Below are positions 17,396 through 25,311 of a stretch of 64,000 nt of DNA, piece after piece. The stretch is from Bacteroidota bacterium. Lineage in GTDB: Bacteria; Bacteroidota; Rhodothermia; Rhodothermales; UBA10348. Every line of letters begins with the position of its first letter. Position 1 is the stretch's first letter. The position numbers and the translations under genes were made by a program. The DNA is taken from positions 1-64,000 of the forward strand of contig JAJCYP010000106.1 in assembly GCA_029262855.1 (NCBI GenBank), given 5' to 3'. The notes below the pieces were generated by a model. That model did not search any database. It was not told the DNA's origin and was given only the letters and a program-made list of their open reading frames with translations.

Positions 17396-18756
17396 TCGAA
17401 GTACGGAATCCGTTCGACCTGGAATTGGTCGGGACCATACCCGAGTGCTCTGCAGAGGACGTCGCCGCGGCCATTGCGGCGGCCGTCGCGTCGCTCTCCA
17501 CGCCGTTTCCGGCTCACGAGCGATACCGGGTGCTGATGGCCGCCTCGCGCAGTCTGGACGACTCGGCCGATGAGATCGCGGAGCTGCTGGCCCGGGAGGG
17601 GTCGAAGACCATCCGGGAGGCGCGGCGGGAGCCGCCCCGGTCGGCCGAAGTCCTGCGGCTGTCGGCGGACGCGGCACGCCGAGTTCAGGGCCAGACGTTG
17701 CCCTTCGACGTGCGACCAGGCTCCGAAGACCGGCGCGGGTACTACATGCGCGTGCCCGCCGGTGTCGTGGCAGCCATACTGCCGTTCAACGATCCCCTGG
17801 CCGTATGCGCCCACAAGGTCGGACCCGCCCTCGCCGCCGGAAACGCGGTCGTGGTCAAGCCCGATTCCCGAACGCCATTTGCTCCGATGAGGCTGGTCGC
17901 ACTCCTTCACGAAGCCGGCGTACCGCAGGACCGTCTACAGATTGTGACTGGAAGCGGAGAGGTGGTGGGCAGGGCAATGGTTGAGAACCCGCATGTCCGG
18001 GTGGTTTCCTTCACAGGAGGCATTGCCACAGGAGAGGCCATCACCCGCTCGGCCGGCATCAAGAAACTCATCCTCGAACTGGGTGCCAACTCGGCTGTCA
18101 TCGTAATGGATGACGCCGACCTGGATCGCGCGATTCCAGCCGTGGTCTCGGGAGCATTTGCCCAGGCCGGGCAAAACTGCCTGGGCGTGCAGCGGCTGTT
18201 CGTCCACCGAGCCGTGTATGACACTTTTCGGGAGCGACTGGTGCACGCGACGGAGCAGATGAAGGCTGGCCACTCGCTGGACGGGACCGTGGACGTCTGC
18301 GCCATGATCAGTGCGGGAGAGGCCAAGCGGGTCGTGTCCTGGATCGAGGAGGCGGTCGCTGCCGGTGGTAACGTGCTGACGGGCGGTGACAGAGAAGGCG
18401 CCGTCGTGAGGCCCACCATAGTCGAGCAGGTGCCGGATACGTGTCGCCTCAGCAAGGATGAAGTGTACGGTCCGGTCGTCTGCCTCCAACCCATCGATGG
18501 GCTGGAAGAAGGGATACAGCGGGCGAACGACGTCGCGTTCGGTCTGCATGCGGCCGTGTTCACGAACAGGCTCGATGACGCTTTGACCGCAGCCGAGTCA
18601 CTCCAGGTCGGCGGGGTCATCATCAACGATTCCACCGACTACCGGCTGGATACCATGCCCTTTGGCGGAGTCAAGGGAAGTGGAATCGGGCGGGAAGGGA
18701 TAGACGCGGCCGTGACCTCAATGTCGGAAGAGCGCGTGGTCTGCTTCAACCCTTAA
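17380..18756 (+). CDS. NAD(P)-dependent aldehyde dehydrogenase
   Basis: Aldehyde dehydrogenase oxidising an aldehyde to the acid with NAD(P). At 458 residues it is slightly shorter than the usual 480-500. Visible motifs: cofactor-binding PAGVVAAILPFNDPL, FTGGIATGEAI, the general-base Glu in LILELGANS, the catalytic Cys near residue 267 in AGQNCLG, and PFGGVKGSGIGREG near the end. No signal peptide, so cytoplasmic. The 16-base overlap with the secreted amidohydrolase ties their expression together although they act in different compartments. Substrate not identifiable. Confidence 0.93.
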   Translation: MAQAVIEVRNPFDLELVGTIPECSAEDVAAAIAAAVASLSTPFPAHERYRVLMAASRSLDDSADEIAELLAREGSKTIREARREPPRSAEVLRLSADAARRVQGQTLPFDVRPGSEDRRGYYMRVPAGVVAAILPFNDPLAVCAHKVGPALAAGNAVVVKPDSRTPFAPMRLVALLHEAGVPQDRLQIVTGSGEVVGRAMVENPHVRVVSFTGGIATGEAITRSAGIKKLILELGANSAVIVMDDADLDRAIPAVVSGAFAQAGQNCLGVQRLFVHRAVYDTFRERLVHATEQMKAGHSLDGTVDVCAMISAGEAKRVVSWIEEAVAAGGNVLTGGDREGAVVRPTIVEQVPDTCRLSKDEVYGPVVCLQPIDGLEEGIQRANDVAFGLHAAVFTNRLDDALTAAESLQVGGVIINDSTDYRLDTMPFGGVKGSGIGREGIDAAVTSMSEERVVCFNP

Positions 18757-19110
18757 GTCACCAGAGCTGCCGGATCCGTCAAAAAGCGCGACAAGAGTCA
18801 GGCCCCGACCCCTTGCGAGGCCGAGGCCTGACGTCGCCTCGACGAGACGTGCGGCGTGCTGCGGGTCCACTAGCGCGCCACGATGGTAGCCTCCGTCGTG
18901 TCTGCGACCTGGGCTCGGCGGTTTCCTGCAGAAAGCCCAAGAAGGAGGAGAGTAGTGAGAGAGATGGTTGTTTTGCGCGTACACAAGGTGAGCCCAGGGT
19001 AAACGCGCCCCTGTGAGTAAATGCCCCGCCGGTCCCCGCAAGAAGATCCTCCCAGCCTGCGGGCGTAATGCCGACCGGTCTCGTAGGGGAAACCCCGACT
19101 CTCGAGGCGC
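18757..19110. other. Noncoding stretch with nested RNA-like stems
   Basis: No credible gene lies in these 354 bases, but they are dense in inverted repeats. CCCCTGTGAG (19008-19017) pairs with CTCGTAGGGG (19080-19089) over 10 positions including G-U pairs. Inside it CCGGTC (19029-19034) pairs with GACCGG (19073-19078), and inside that CCCGCA (19035-19040) pairs with TGCGGG (19058-19063). Next to it GCGCGT (18975-18980) pairs with ACGCGC (19003-19008). Further stems lie at about 18877-18899 and 18910-18938. The coding strand is undecided. I could not match it to SRP, RNase P, tmRNA, 6S or a known riboswitch. Confidence 0.5.
18797..18832 (-). terminator. 16-bp hairpin with GCAA tetraloop, possible terminator
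   Basis: On the minus strand GTCAGGCC plus TCGGCCTC pairs fully with GGGGTCGG plus GGCCTGAC (three or four G-T pairs) around a GCAA tetraloop. TTTTT follows 11 bases later. On the plus strand there is no T-run. It could end transcripts coming from the arginine-deiminase-fold gene or be the last stem of a structured RNA in this interval. Confidence 0.5.
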
Positions 19111-20007
19111 TCAGCCGCGTGCCAACGGCCGTGTCAGGCAGGTCGGGCCTCCCAGGCCCTTGACGCAGATCTCGGAGCCTGAGAACGTCAGCACCCGGCA
19201 ACCCGCGAGCTCCATACGGCGGGCTGTCTCCGGGTTGCCATCAACCGCAACACACGTCCGGGGAGCCACCGCCAGGACATTGCACCCGAGGGAGTCATAG
19301 TCCTCGTCGGGTACCTCCACCATCGCGATACCGCGCCGCTCCAGTTCCTGCACAAAGGAAACCGGCAAGAGCTTGCCATAGACCAGGGCAAGGTCTTCGG
19401 CCAGGGGCGAGATCAGGGACATAAGGTGGAGGCAGTCCGCGGGACCGTTCCACCAGGGGAGGGGGACTTCGAGGACGTCGAGTCCCGTCTGAGCCGCCAG
19501 TTGCCGGGCACCCGAGGCGTTACTGCGGAATCCGATCCCCACGGCGACCGTGGACTCGTCCAGCCAGATCAGATCGCCGCCTTCGAGCAGTCCGGGGGAT
19601 TCGATGGTCCACCAGTTGGACCACTCGGCAGGCGAGACAGGGCCGGGAGGGCTGAGGAGGTGGGCTCGAACAGCGGCTACCTCGGGACGCCGATTCGCCT
19701 TCCCCATTCGGCAACCCACAAGGCCATCAGCTATTGTGGTCACCGGATCATGCGTGTAGAGGCTGTCGATATCCGTCTCCTCTGAAAAGGGAAGGTACCG
19801 GAGCTTGACGCCCGCGGACTCAAGCACGCGGGCAAACGCGTCGAACTCGCGACAGGCCTCGGCAAAGTCTGGACACCCTGTAAACCCGATGTCGCTCCAC
19901 GTCCGCTCGAGATACTCCTGAGAGCGGAACGCATCGCGCGGATGTTTCACGAGGGCCTCTCGGAGCCGCGCGGTGCTGGAGCGAACTGATAGCGTAACTT
20001 GAGCCAT
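19111..20007 (-). CDS. Arginine-deiminase-fold hydrolase (dimethylarginine dimethylaminohydrolase-like)
   Basis: Guanidino-group hydrolase of the DDAH/arginine deiminase superfamily, 298 residues. The catalytic residues are all visible: H86-D87 (YTHDPVTTI), E142-G-G-D145 (LLEGGDLIW), H194 (CLHLMSLISPL) and the nucleophile C290 (GGPTCLTRPL). DDAH releases citrulline and dimethylamine from methylated arginine; arginine or another amidino compound is possible instead. The gene is divergent from rlmB, only 29 bases away, so their promoters must overlap. Downstream it runs into the structured interval and its strong hairpin. Confidence 0.88.
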   Translation of the reverse strand: MAQVTLSVRSSTARLREALVKHPRDAFRSQEYLERTWSDIGFTGCPDFAEACREFDAFARVLESAGVKLRYLPFSEETDIDSLYTHDPVTTIADGLVGCRMGKANRRPEVAAVRAHLLSPPGPVSPAEWSNWWTIESPGLLEGGDLIWLDESTVAVGIGFRSNASGARQLAAQTGLDVLEVPLPWWNGPADCLHLMSLISPLAEDLALVYGKLLPVSFVQELERRGIAMVEVPDEDYDSLGCNVLAVAPRTCVAVDGNPETARRMELAGCRVLTFSGSEICVKGLGGPTCLTRPLARG

Positions 20008-20036
20008 TCCCGAGTATACATCCTGACCGGTTTCTC

Positions 20037-20804
20037 ATGGCCAAGAAGAGCACCGATACCCGCTCCATAGTCGCCGGGCGCAATCCCGTCCGGGAGGCGC
20101 TCCAGGAGGGCGAAGGGCTCGAGAAACTGTACATGGCGAACGGGATCGACGGTCGGGTCGGCGCGCAGCTGAGAGCCCTGGCCAAGACGGCCGGCGTCCC
20201 CGTCCAGTCAGTTCCGCCCCAGCGTCTGGAGCGACTGGTGCCCGGGGTCAATCATCAGGGCGTCGTCCTCGTTCTCGCCGAGGTGGACTACCTGGACGTG
20301 GATGACATGCTGCGGGCCATCGCCCCCGAGAACGACGACGTCAAGGAGCGTAAGCCTCTCATTCTCCTCTTGGACGGCATCCAGGACGCACACAATTTGG
20401 GAGCCATTCTCCGGACGGCGGTGGCAGCGGGCGCTGATGGGGTCATTCTGCCAACGCGGGGTGCCGCCGGGGTCAATGCGGCAGCCGTCAAGACCAGTGC
20501 GGGGATGGCCCGGCAAATCCCCATCGCGCGAGTGGACGACGTCAAGCGGACCATCACGCAGCTCAAGGAGCGGGGCTATTGGATTGCCGGTGCCGACGGG
20601 GCGGGCGAAGTCACGGCCTGGGATATGGACTGGGATCGCGCCACGGTCATTGTCATGGGCAGCGAATCCGACGGCATGCAGATGAGCGTGGCCAAGGCGT
20701 GTGACTATCGCGTCTCGATTCCGATGCCGGGTTCTGCGGAGTCGCTCAACGTATCCGTGGCTGCCGGAATCCTGCTCTTTGCGGCGGTCAAGAGCCGGCT
20801 CTAA
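20037..20804 (+). CDS. rlmB: 23S rRNA (guanosine-2'-O)-methyltransferase, TrmH/RlmB family
   Basis: SPOUT methyltransferase predicted to methylate the ribose of G2251 (E. coli numbering) in 23S rRNA using SAM. At 255 residues it has the N-terminal RNA-binding substrate domain (IVAGRNPVREAL...MANGIDGRVGAQLRALAKTAGVPV). The three SpoU motifs follow: LDGIQDAHNLGAILRTA, VIVMGSESDGM, and IPMPGSAESLNVSVAAGILLF, the last forming the knotted SAM site. No clear Shine-Dalgarno precedes the ATG. Divergent from the hydrolase at 20007. Confidence 0.93.
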   Translation: MAKKSTDTRSIVAGRNPVREALQEGEGLEKLYMANGIDGRVGAQLRALAKTAGVPVQSVPPQRLERLVPGVNHQGVVLVLAEVDYLDVDDMLRAIAPENDDVKERKPLILLLDGIQDAHNLGAILRTAVAAGADGVILPTRGAAGVNAAAVKTSAGMARQIPIARVDDVKRTITQLKERGYWIAGADGAGEVTAWDMDWDRATVIVMGSESDGMQMSVAKACDYRVSIPMPGSAESLNVSVAAGILLFAAVKSRL

Positions 20805-20825
20805 TCGCAATACTCCAGTCGGCGA

Positions 20826-21086
20826 TCAGTGCTTCTTCCCGTTCAGCTTGTAGACAATCTTCCGAAGCGTGTCGAATTGGAGGTAGGGGTAGGTCTCTCG
20901 CAGATTCTCGATGGCGTCGAAAGCGGTCACGTTCTGTTCGCGCAGACGCCGGAATTTCTGTCTGATCTGGAAGTCCCGGACACCCTTGTCGCTTAGAAGA
21001 TTGTGATCCTCAAGGACGTGGTAGACCTCGTCGCTGATCAGCCCCGAGAGCGGATTCTTGATGTCCGATTGGGCCACGGCTTGCAT
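20826..21086 (-). CDS. Small conserved-looking hypothetical protein
   Basis: An 86-residue, mostly helical basic protein. Its central part (VRDFQIRQKFRRLREQNVTAF) and tail (YLQFDTLRKIVYKLNGKKH) suggest a small helical, possibly nucleic-acid-binding domain. I have the impression that similar small proteins occur in Rhodothermia but cannot name a family. It converges on rlmB (21-base gap) and has its own 158-base upstream region, so it is probably monocistronic. Codon use matches its neighbours, which supports a real gene. Confidence 0.6.
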   Translation of the reverse strand: MQAVAQSDIKNPLSGLISDEVYHVLEDHNLLSDKGVRDFQIRQKFRRLREQNVTAFDAIENLRETYPYLQFDTLRKIVYKLNGKKH

Positions 21087-21244
21087 GTCTGTTCACTTCG
21101 AGTGAGAAATGGGGCAAGTTGCACACGGGGTGCCACCTGCTTCGAGGGTAGGGCAACCCCATGGCCCGGCAAAGTGAATTGACCTGAATGGTGCGGGCCG
21201 GGATGCGAGCCGCAGCGTGGCCCGCGTCTGTCGAAGGCTTTGGC

Positions 21245-23605
21245 CTACTGGAGGTCCGCCGACAGCTCATTCAGGGCCGTTCGGACTGTCAGGTGCCACT
21301 CGCGGCCAGCAAGGCGATCTACCGCCGGGCGGCTACCCTTGATCAGGAGGAGGCGGCCCGCATCGGCTCCGGCAAGGCGGACGGCCGTGGAGGAGTGCGC
21401 AAGGAGCTCCAGAACACGCATGCGCATGGGCCGGGTTGTCCCTACCGACTTGGCTAGCGAGAGCCCCTGAATGATCCTCGCCGGACTCTGGCCGGGGTCC
21501 GTGAGCGTCAGAAAATCCTGGTCCGTGGCGGTGCCGGTCCGAAGAAGGACCGCAATTCCCGCGGCGCGAACCACATCGTCCTCCGAGGGCGTGATCAGCG
21601 CAGCGCGGGCAAGTCCCTCGGCCCCCGATCCCGCCATGCCCTCGACGGCGGCGGCCTGGACTGTGTATATGGTGTCACGACGGGCGAGGGCATCCAGCAG
21701 GGCGTCGGCACGGCCGTCCGGAAACAAGTGCGTCAAGGCCCTCACGCCGGCAAGCCGGACTTCGGGCGAGTCGTCGTTCAACGACTCTCCCAACAACTCA
21801 AGATGTGAGGTGGTCGAGTCAAGGCCGGCCACCGAAGCAACAAGCCTGGCCCGGATGTGGACGTTTTCCTCGCCACGCAGGGCCAGTCGGGCCGACAACG
21901 TGATGGCAGGATCACTCGAATAGGCGGCCAGGTCAGCCGCCGCGCGCCATCGGGTGGCGAATGATCCGTAGCGCAGCCGGGCCGATACCGATGATAGATC
22001 CGTGGCATGACGCAGCTCAGCCACCAACTGGCCCTGCGTGTCGATGGTCACGTACCGGGGTGGGAGGTCGCTCGTCAGGGACCATTCCTGTTCGCGCTCC
22101 CGGATGGCCACGGGTCTTTGCTCCGGCTGGTTGAACGGCAGCCACTCCAGGTCGGTGTCTATCGGAAACACGGCCGGCACGAGGGGTGCATCCTGTTCCT
22201 GCCGAATCTGCGCCCGAGCCTCACCGGATGGGTCTTCAACGCGGGACGAGATCGAGAGTACCGGATGGCCGGCCGCGAAAACCATGGCGTCAAACAGCCT
22301 TGCGATAGCCCCCGGTCCGTCAGGCTCAAGGACCTCCATGAGGATGTCGGAGTCGATGGCACCGAAGGCATGCCTGGCAAGGAGGCGCCGCATGTCTGAC
22401 CAGAAGCCGGTCTGGCCGACGATCCCCGCAACCGCGTGCAGGACCAGTGGCCCCTTGTCCCTCGCATGGGCATCGTCCAGATCGTCTGGCGTGTAGAACC
22501 GGTCCCAGACCAGTGGCCGTTGGTAGCGCGTGGCCTCGGCAAGGTAGCGCTCGAGCATGGCCGCACGCGCCAAGGGCATCGAAGCCCCGGTTTCCTCCAG
22601 GTAATTCAGCGCCAAAGCTCCGGCCAGACCGTCGTTGACCCAGGCCTCTGTCCACCAATCCGGCGCGAGGACAGCATGCGTCCATTGGCGGGCCACCAGA
22701 CTGATCAGGTCTACACGATCGGTGGGGGCCGCGAGCCACCGGGCGGTCGTAAGTCGACTGCCTTTCAACACCTGCACTCCTGGAAGGGTTTGCTCCCGGA
22801 TGGAGGCTGGCCCGAGTACGACGCGTAGGGAGTCCCAGGGGAGCCGATAACCCGTTTTTCGCTGGAAGTACGACGTGGCCGCTGAGACCTCCGCATCCAA
22901 CGCGCTCAGGTTGCCGTCGAGCCCGGCTGACTGGAAGTACATGACGCCGCGCCGCACGGTGGACGTGAGTTCACCGGCAACGAATCCGAGGTCGTGAACG
23001 CGCACGGATCGTACCGGGGAGAAGGCCCAGCTTCCCTGTGGTCGTGTCAGCCGGCCGGCGGCCACCACACTCCAGCGTTCCGGCACGCGAATATGGAGGG
23101 ACCCCTGGAAGCGGTCTCCGGGGTCGTCGGGAATGGGAAGCCAGGCACGGTTCGTCCAGAGACAACAGGCATTCGGCCGGGACGGGTCCTGGGAGACCTC
23201 GATGCCGGCACCGGCAAGCGCCCTGAACCAGATATCCAGCCGTGTCGGGCTTGCAAGGTTCAGGGGCGCCGAGAGACTGAAAACGAGCGAATCTCCCCGA
23301 GAAACGGCGAGGGTTGTGTCCCCATCCGCCGCCACCACGCGAACCGAATCGATCAGTGCACCGTGGGTCGGCCAGACGAATTGCAGCACACCCCGTTGGG
23401 TGGCCTGAATGCGGGCTTGCAGGTGGACGGACAGCCAGCGGTCACCGGTGGAGAGCTCAGCCTCAACACGGACATCCCTGACGTCAACGGCGCGGTCGGG
23501 AAAGGGGCGAACCGGGGCCTCAAACATGTACTGGCCCTGGGCCGGCAACGGTGCAAGAGCAAGCCCTGCTCCCAAAAACACGAACGTGAGGAGGAATGGT
23601 CTCAT
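21245..23605 (-). CDS. M1-peptidase-like protein with lost zinc motif, plus HEAT repeats
   Basis: A 786-residue secreted protein (signal peptide to PLPAQGQ) laid out like an M1 aminopeptidase. It has an N-terminal beta-saddle, a catalytic-like domain with QRKTGYRLPWDSLRVVL, then PDWWTEAWVNDGLAGALALNYLE, and a C-terminal helical/HEAT-like region (SPEVRLAGVRALTHLF, AAAVEGMAGSGAEGLARAAL). Where M1 enzymes have HELAHQW it reads SLVARQWTH (about residues 300-309), and NEGFA is NDGLA. Zinc ligands and catalytic Glu are therefore missing and the protein is probably not a peptidase. It overlaps the UPF0104 gene by four bases and ends a compact four-gene minus-strand operon. Confidence 0.78.
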   Translation of the reverse strand: MRPFLLTFVFLGAGLALAPLPAQGQYMFEAPVRPFPDRAVDVRDVRVEAELSTGDRWLSVHLQARIQATQRGVLQFVWPTHGALIDSVRVVAADGDTTLAVSRGDSLVFSLSAPLNLASPTRLDIWFRALAGAGIEVSQDPSRPNACCLWTNRAWLPIPDDPGDRFQGSLHIRVPERWSVVAAGRLTRPQGSWAFSPVRSVRVHDLGFVAGELTSTVRRGVMYFQSAGLDGNLSALDAEVSAATSYFQRKTGYRLPWDSLRVVLGPASIREQTLPGVQVLKGSRLTTARWLAAPTDRVDLISLVARQWTHAVLAPDWWTEAWVNDGLAGALALNYLEETGASMPLARAAMLERYLAEATRYQRPLVWDRFYTPDDLDDAHARDKGPLVLHAVAGIVGQTGFWSDMRRLLARHAFGAIDSDILMEVLEPDGPGAIARLFDAMVFAAGHPVLSISSRVEDPSGEARAQIRQEQDAPLVPAVFPIDTDLEWLPFNQPEQRPVAIREREQEWSLTSDLPPRYVTIDTQGQLVAELRHATDLSSVSARLRYGSFATRWRAAADLAAYSSDPAITLSARLALRGEENVHIRARLVASVAGLDSTTSHLELLGESLNDDSPEVRLAGVRALTHLFPDGRADALLDALARRDTIYTVQAAAVEGMAGSGAEGLARAALITPSEDDVVRAAGIAVLLRTGTATDQDFLTLTDPGQSPARIIQGLSLAKSVGTTRPMRMRVLELLAHSSTAVRLAGADAGRLLLIKGSRPAVDRLAGREWHLTVRTALNELSADLQ

Positions 23606-24615
23606 TGCTCTGCGGTGGTCGCCGTGAAGCTCAGCCCCATCCGCAGAATGAAGAAGGCGCCGGTGACGACATAAATCAGAAGCTGGCCGGTGTGCGTGAG
23701 GATGGCGTAAGAAGCGGCAGCATCCTGAGTGAATGCAAACAGGAGGACCAGCGATTGGATCGTGATGTAGTGGTAGCTGCCAATGCCTCCGGGAGACGGG
23801 ATCACGACTCCGATAGCGCCCAGGAGCATCACGCCCCAGGCCGCGACAAACCCGATTCCAAACTGCTCGTCGAACCCGAACATGAGAAAAGGCAGATACG
23901 CCATAAGCCCGTAACAGAGCCAGATAAGCACGGTCGATACGACGAGGGCGCCCCGCCTCGGCGTCTTGGCAATGGTAGCGAGTCCATCCTTCAACGAGAG
24001 GAGTGCCGCGGCAATGCGGGCGCCGTGGCCGGTGGCCAGCCAGCGATACACGAGGTAGACGACTGCGACGGTGAGTCCCAAGCCGAGAGCAATCGCACCG
24101 ACCGAAAGATGGGGCAATCGATCCAGGAGTGGATCCATCAGCAGATCCCGGATCTCACCCAACTGTCCGGCGAACACGAGGGGTAGCGTCAGCAGGGCCA
24201 GCGCCATCGTGAAGACATCCAGGATGCGCTCCGTGATCACCGTTCCGAGTACCGACGCGAAGGGCTGGTGATAGCGCTTCGCCACATTCGCGGTCCGGAT
24301 TACCTCGCCGATGCGAGGGGCCACGTAGTTCGCCAGGTAGCCAATCATGATCGCCCCGAAGGCACCCATCAGCGGTACGTGGACGGATTTGGGTCGGGGG
24401 GGGATCTGGTCCAACAGAAACGTCCAGCGCCAGGCTCTGAACAGGTGACTGCTCAGGGTCACCGCCACAATCGGAATGATCCACCAATAGTTGGCGTCGC
24501 GCAGATCTTGCCCTACCGTCCTGAAATCGACGCCGCGCAGAGCAAGATACAGGAGGCCACCAGCCAGGACGAAGCTGCCCGAACGTACCAGCAGGCCTTT
24601 GAGGCGCTCGCTCAC
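23602..24615 (-). CDS. UPF0104 / lysylphosphatidylglycerol synthase-type integral membrane protein
   Basis: A 337-residue integral membrane protein with about eight hydrophobic helices, matching the transmembrane (flippase-like) domain of MprF and the AglD/UPF0104 family. Recognisable stretches are LSSHLFRAWRWTFLL, YLANYVAPRIGEVIRTANVAKR and TVITERILDVFTMALALL. The soluble synthase domain of MprF is absent, so lipid transport or flipping is more likely than aminoacylation. It starts 6 bases after lolA and ends with an ATGA overlap with the pseudo-peptidase. Substrate unknown. Confidence 0.88.
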   Translation of the reverse strand: MSERLKGLLVRSGSFVLAGGLLYLALRGVDFRTVGQDLRDANYWWIIPIVAVTLSSHLFRAWRWTFLLDQIPPRPKSVHVPLMGAFGAIMIGYLANYVAPRIGEVIRTANVAKRYHQPFASVLGTVITERILDVFTMALALLTLPLVFAGQLGEIRDLLMDPLLDRLPHLSVGAIALGLGLTVAVVYLVYRWLATGHGARIAAALLSLKDGLATIAKTPRRGALVVSTVLIWLCYGLMAYLPFLMFGFDEQFGIGFVAAWGVMLLGAIGVVIPSPGGIGSYHYITIQSLVLLFAFTQDAAASYAILTHTGQLLIYVVTGAFFILRMGLSFTATTAEQ

Positions 24616-24621
24616 GCCGAC

Positions 24622-25311
24622 TCAGTCTGAGCGGAGATCAACCACTTCGACTCCGGCAGGCATCTGAAAGCGAAACAGATCGTCGTCCAGGCTGGGGTTC
24701 TTCGCAATGGCCGAAAGGCTGATCTGAATTCTGACCTCATTGATGTCCTCTACCCGGATTTCCGTGATCATCGCGTCCGCGTCCTGGACTACCAACTCAA
24801 GATCACGAAAGTAGTCGTCGGGATCGCGCGGTGATAACGAGATTCGCCATGAATTACCCACCTTCGTTGTCCCTGTAACCTCAAAGCGTTCATCAAAATC
24901 GTAGAGAAACTGGTGCACCGAGAAGCTCATCTCGTCTTCAACCTGATGGTCGATCAGTACCTGGTTCTCCAAGGCATCGTGTATCCACGAGGTCTCCCCA
25001 TCGGTAACAATTGTGCGTGTGCCCGTCAGAATCCGGTACGCCGACCCCCTCATGTAGAGCGATCCAGAAATACGCTCCACCTCGTCGAAGAGGTCGCTCG
25101 TCATGGTCTGTTCAAACCGGGCCTGCAGGGTCTCGAGCTCGGCGTACCGATCGAGCACTCGCGAAACGATGTCCGACTGCGCCCGGGCCTGAGGGACGGA
25201 GTGTAGCAGCAATAGGACAATTGCGGCGAGAAGTAGTCCGAAATAGGGTCTGGTCACGCGAATTGGCTGGATGTGAAGGGTGACGACAGATGTTGCAATC
25301 GCCGTGCCCAC
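24622..25311 (-). CDS. lolA: Outer-membrane lipoprotein carrier protein LolA
   Basis: Periplasmic chaperone that ferries lipoproteins from the LolCDE exporter to the outer membrane. The mature part shows the LolA pattern: a helix with RYAELETLQARFEQTM, then beta-sheet strands SGSLYMRGSAYRI, WIHDALENQVLI and a long C-terminal half-barrel with DLFRFQMPAGVEVVDL. The 229-residue frame starts one base after the aminotransferase stop. An in-frame GTG at 25257 would place the hydrophobic leader (VTRPYFGLLLAAIVLLLL) right at the N-terminus and is a credible alternative start. No LolB is present, as usual outside proteobacteria. Confidence 0.88.
   Translation of the reverse strand: MGTAIATSVVTLHIQPIRVTRPYFGLLLAAIVLLLLHSVPQARAQSDIVSRVLDRYAELETLQARFEQTMTSDLFDEVERISGSLYMRGSAYRILTGTRTIVTDGETSWIHDALENQVLIDHQVEDEMSFSVHQFLYDFDERFEVTGTTKVGNSWRISLSPRDPDDYFRDLELVVQDADAMITEIRVEDINEVRIQISLSAIAKNPSLDDDLFRFQMPAGVEVVDLRSD

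Noticed and set aside
18718..19041. Short open frames on both strands in the 18.76-19.11 kb gap
   Set aside because: They lack start context and domains and coincide with strong RNA-like stems, so coding is unlikely.
19061..19095. Similarity of the plus-strand GTAATGCC...GTAGGGGA to the 3' half of a TPP riboswitch
   Set aside because: The essential CTGAGA element and the matching 5' half are missing, and no thiamine gene lies downstream.
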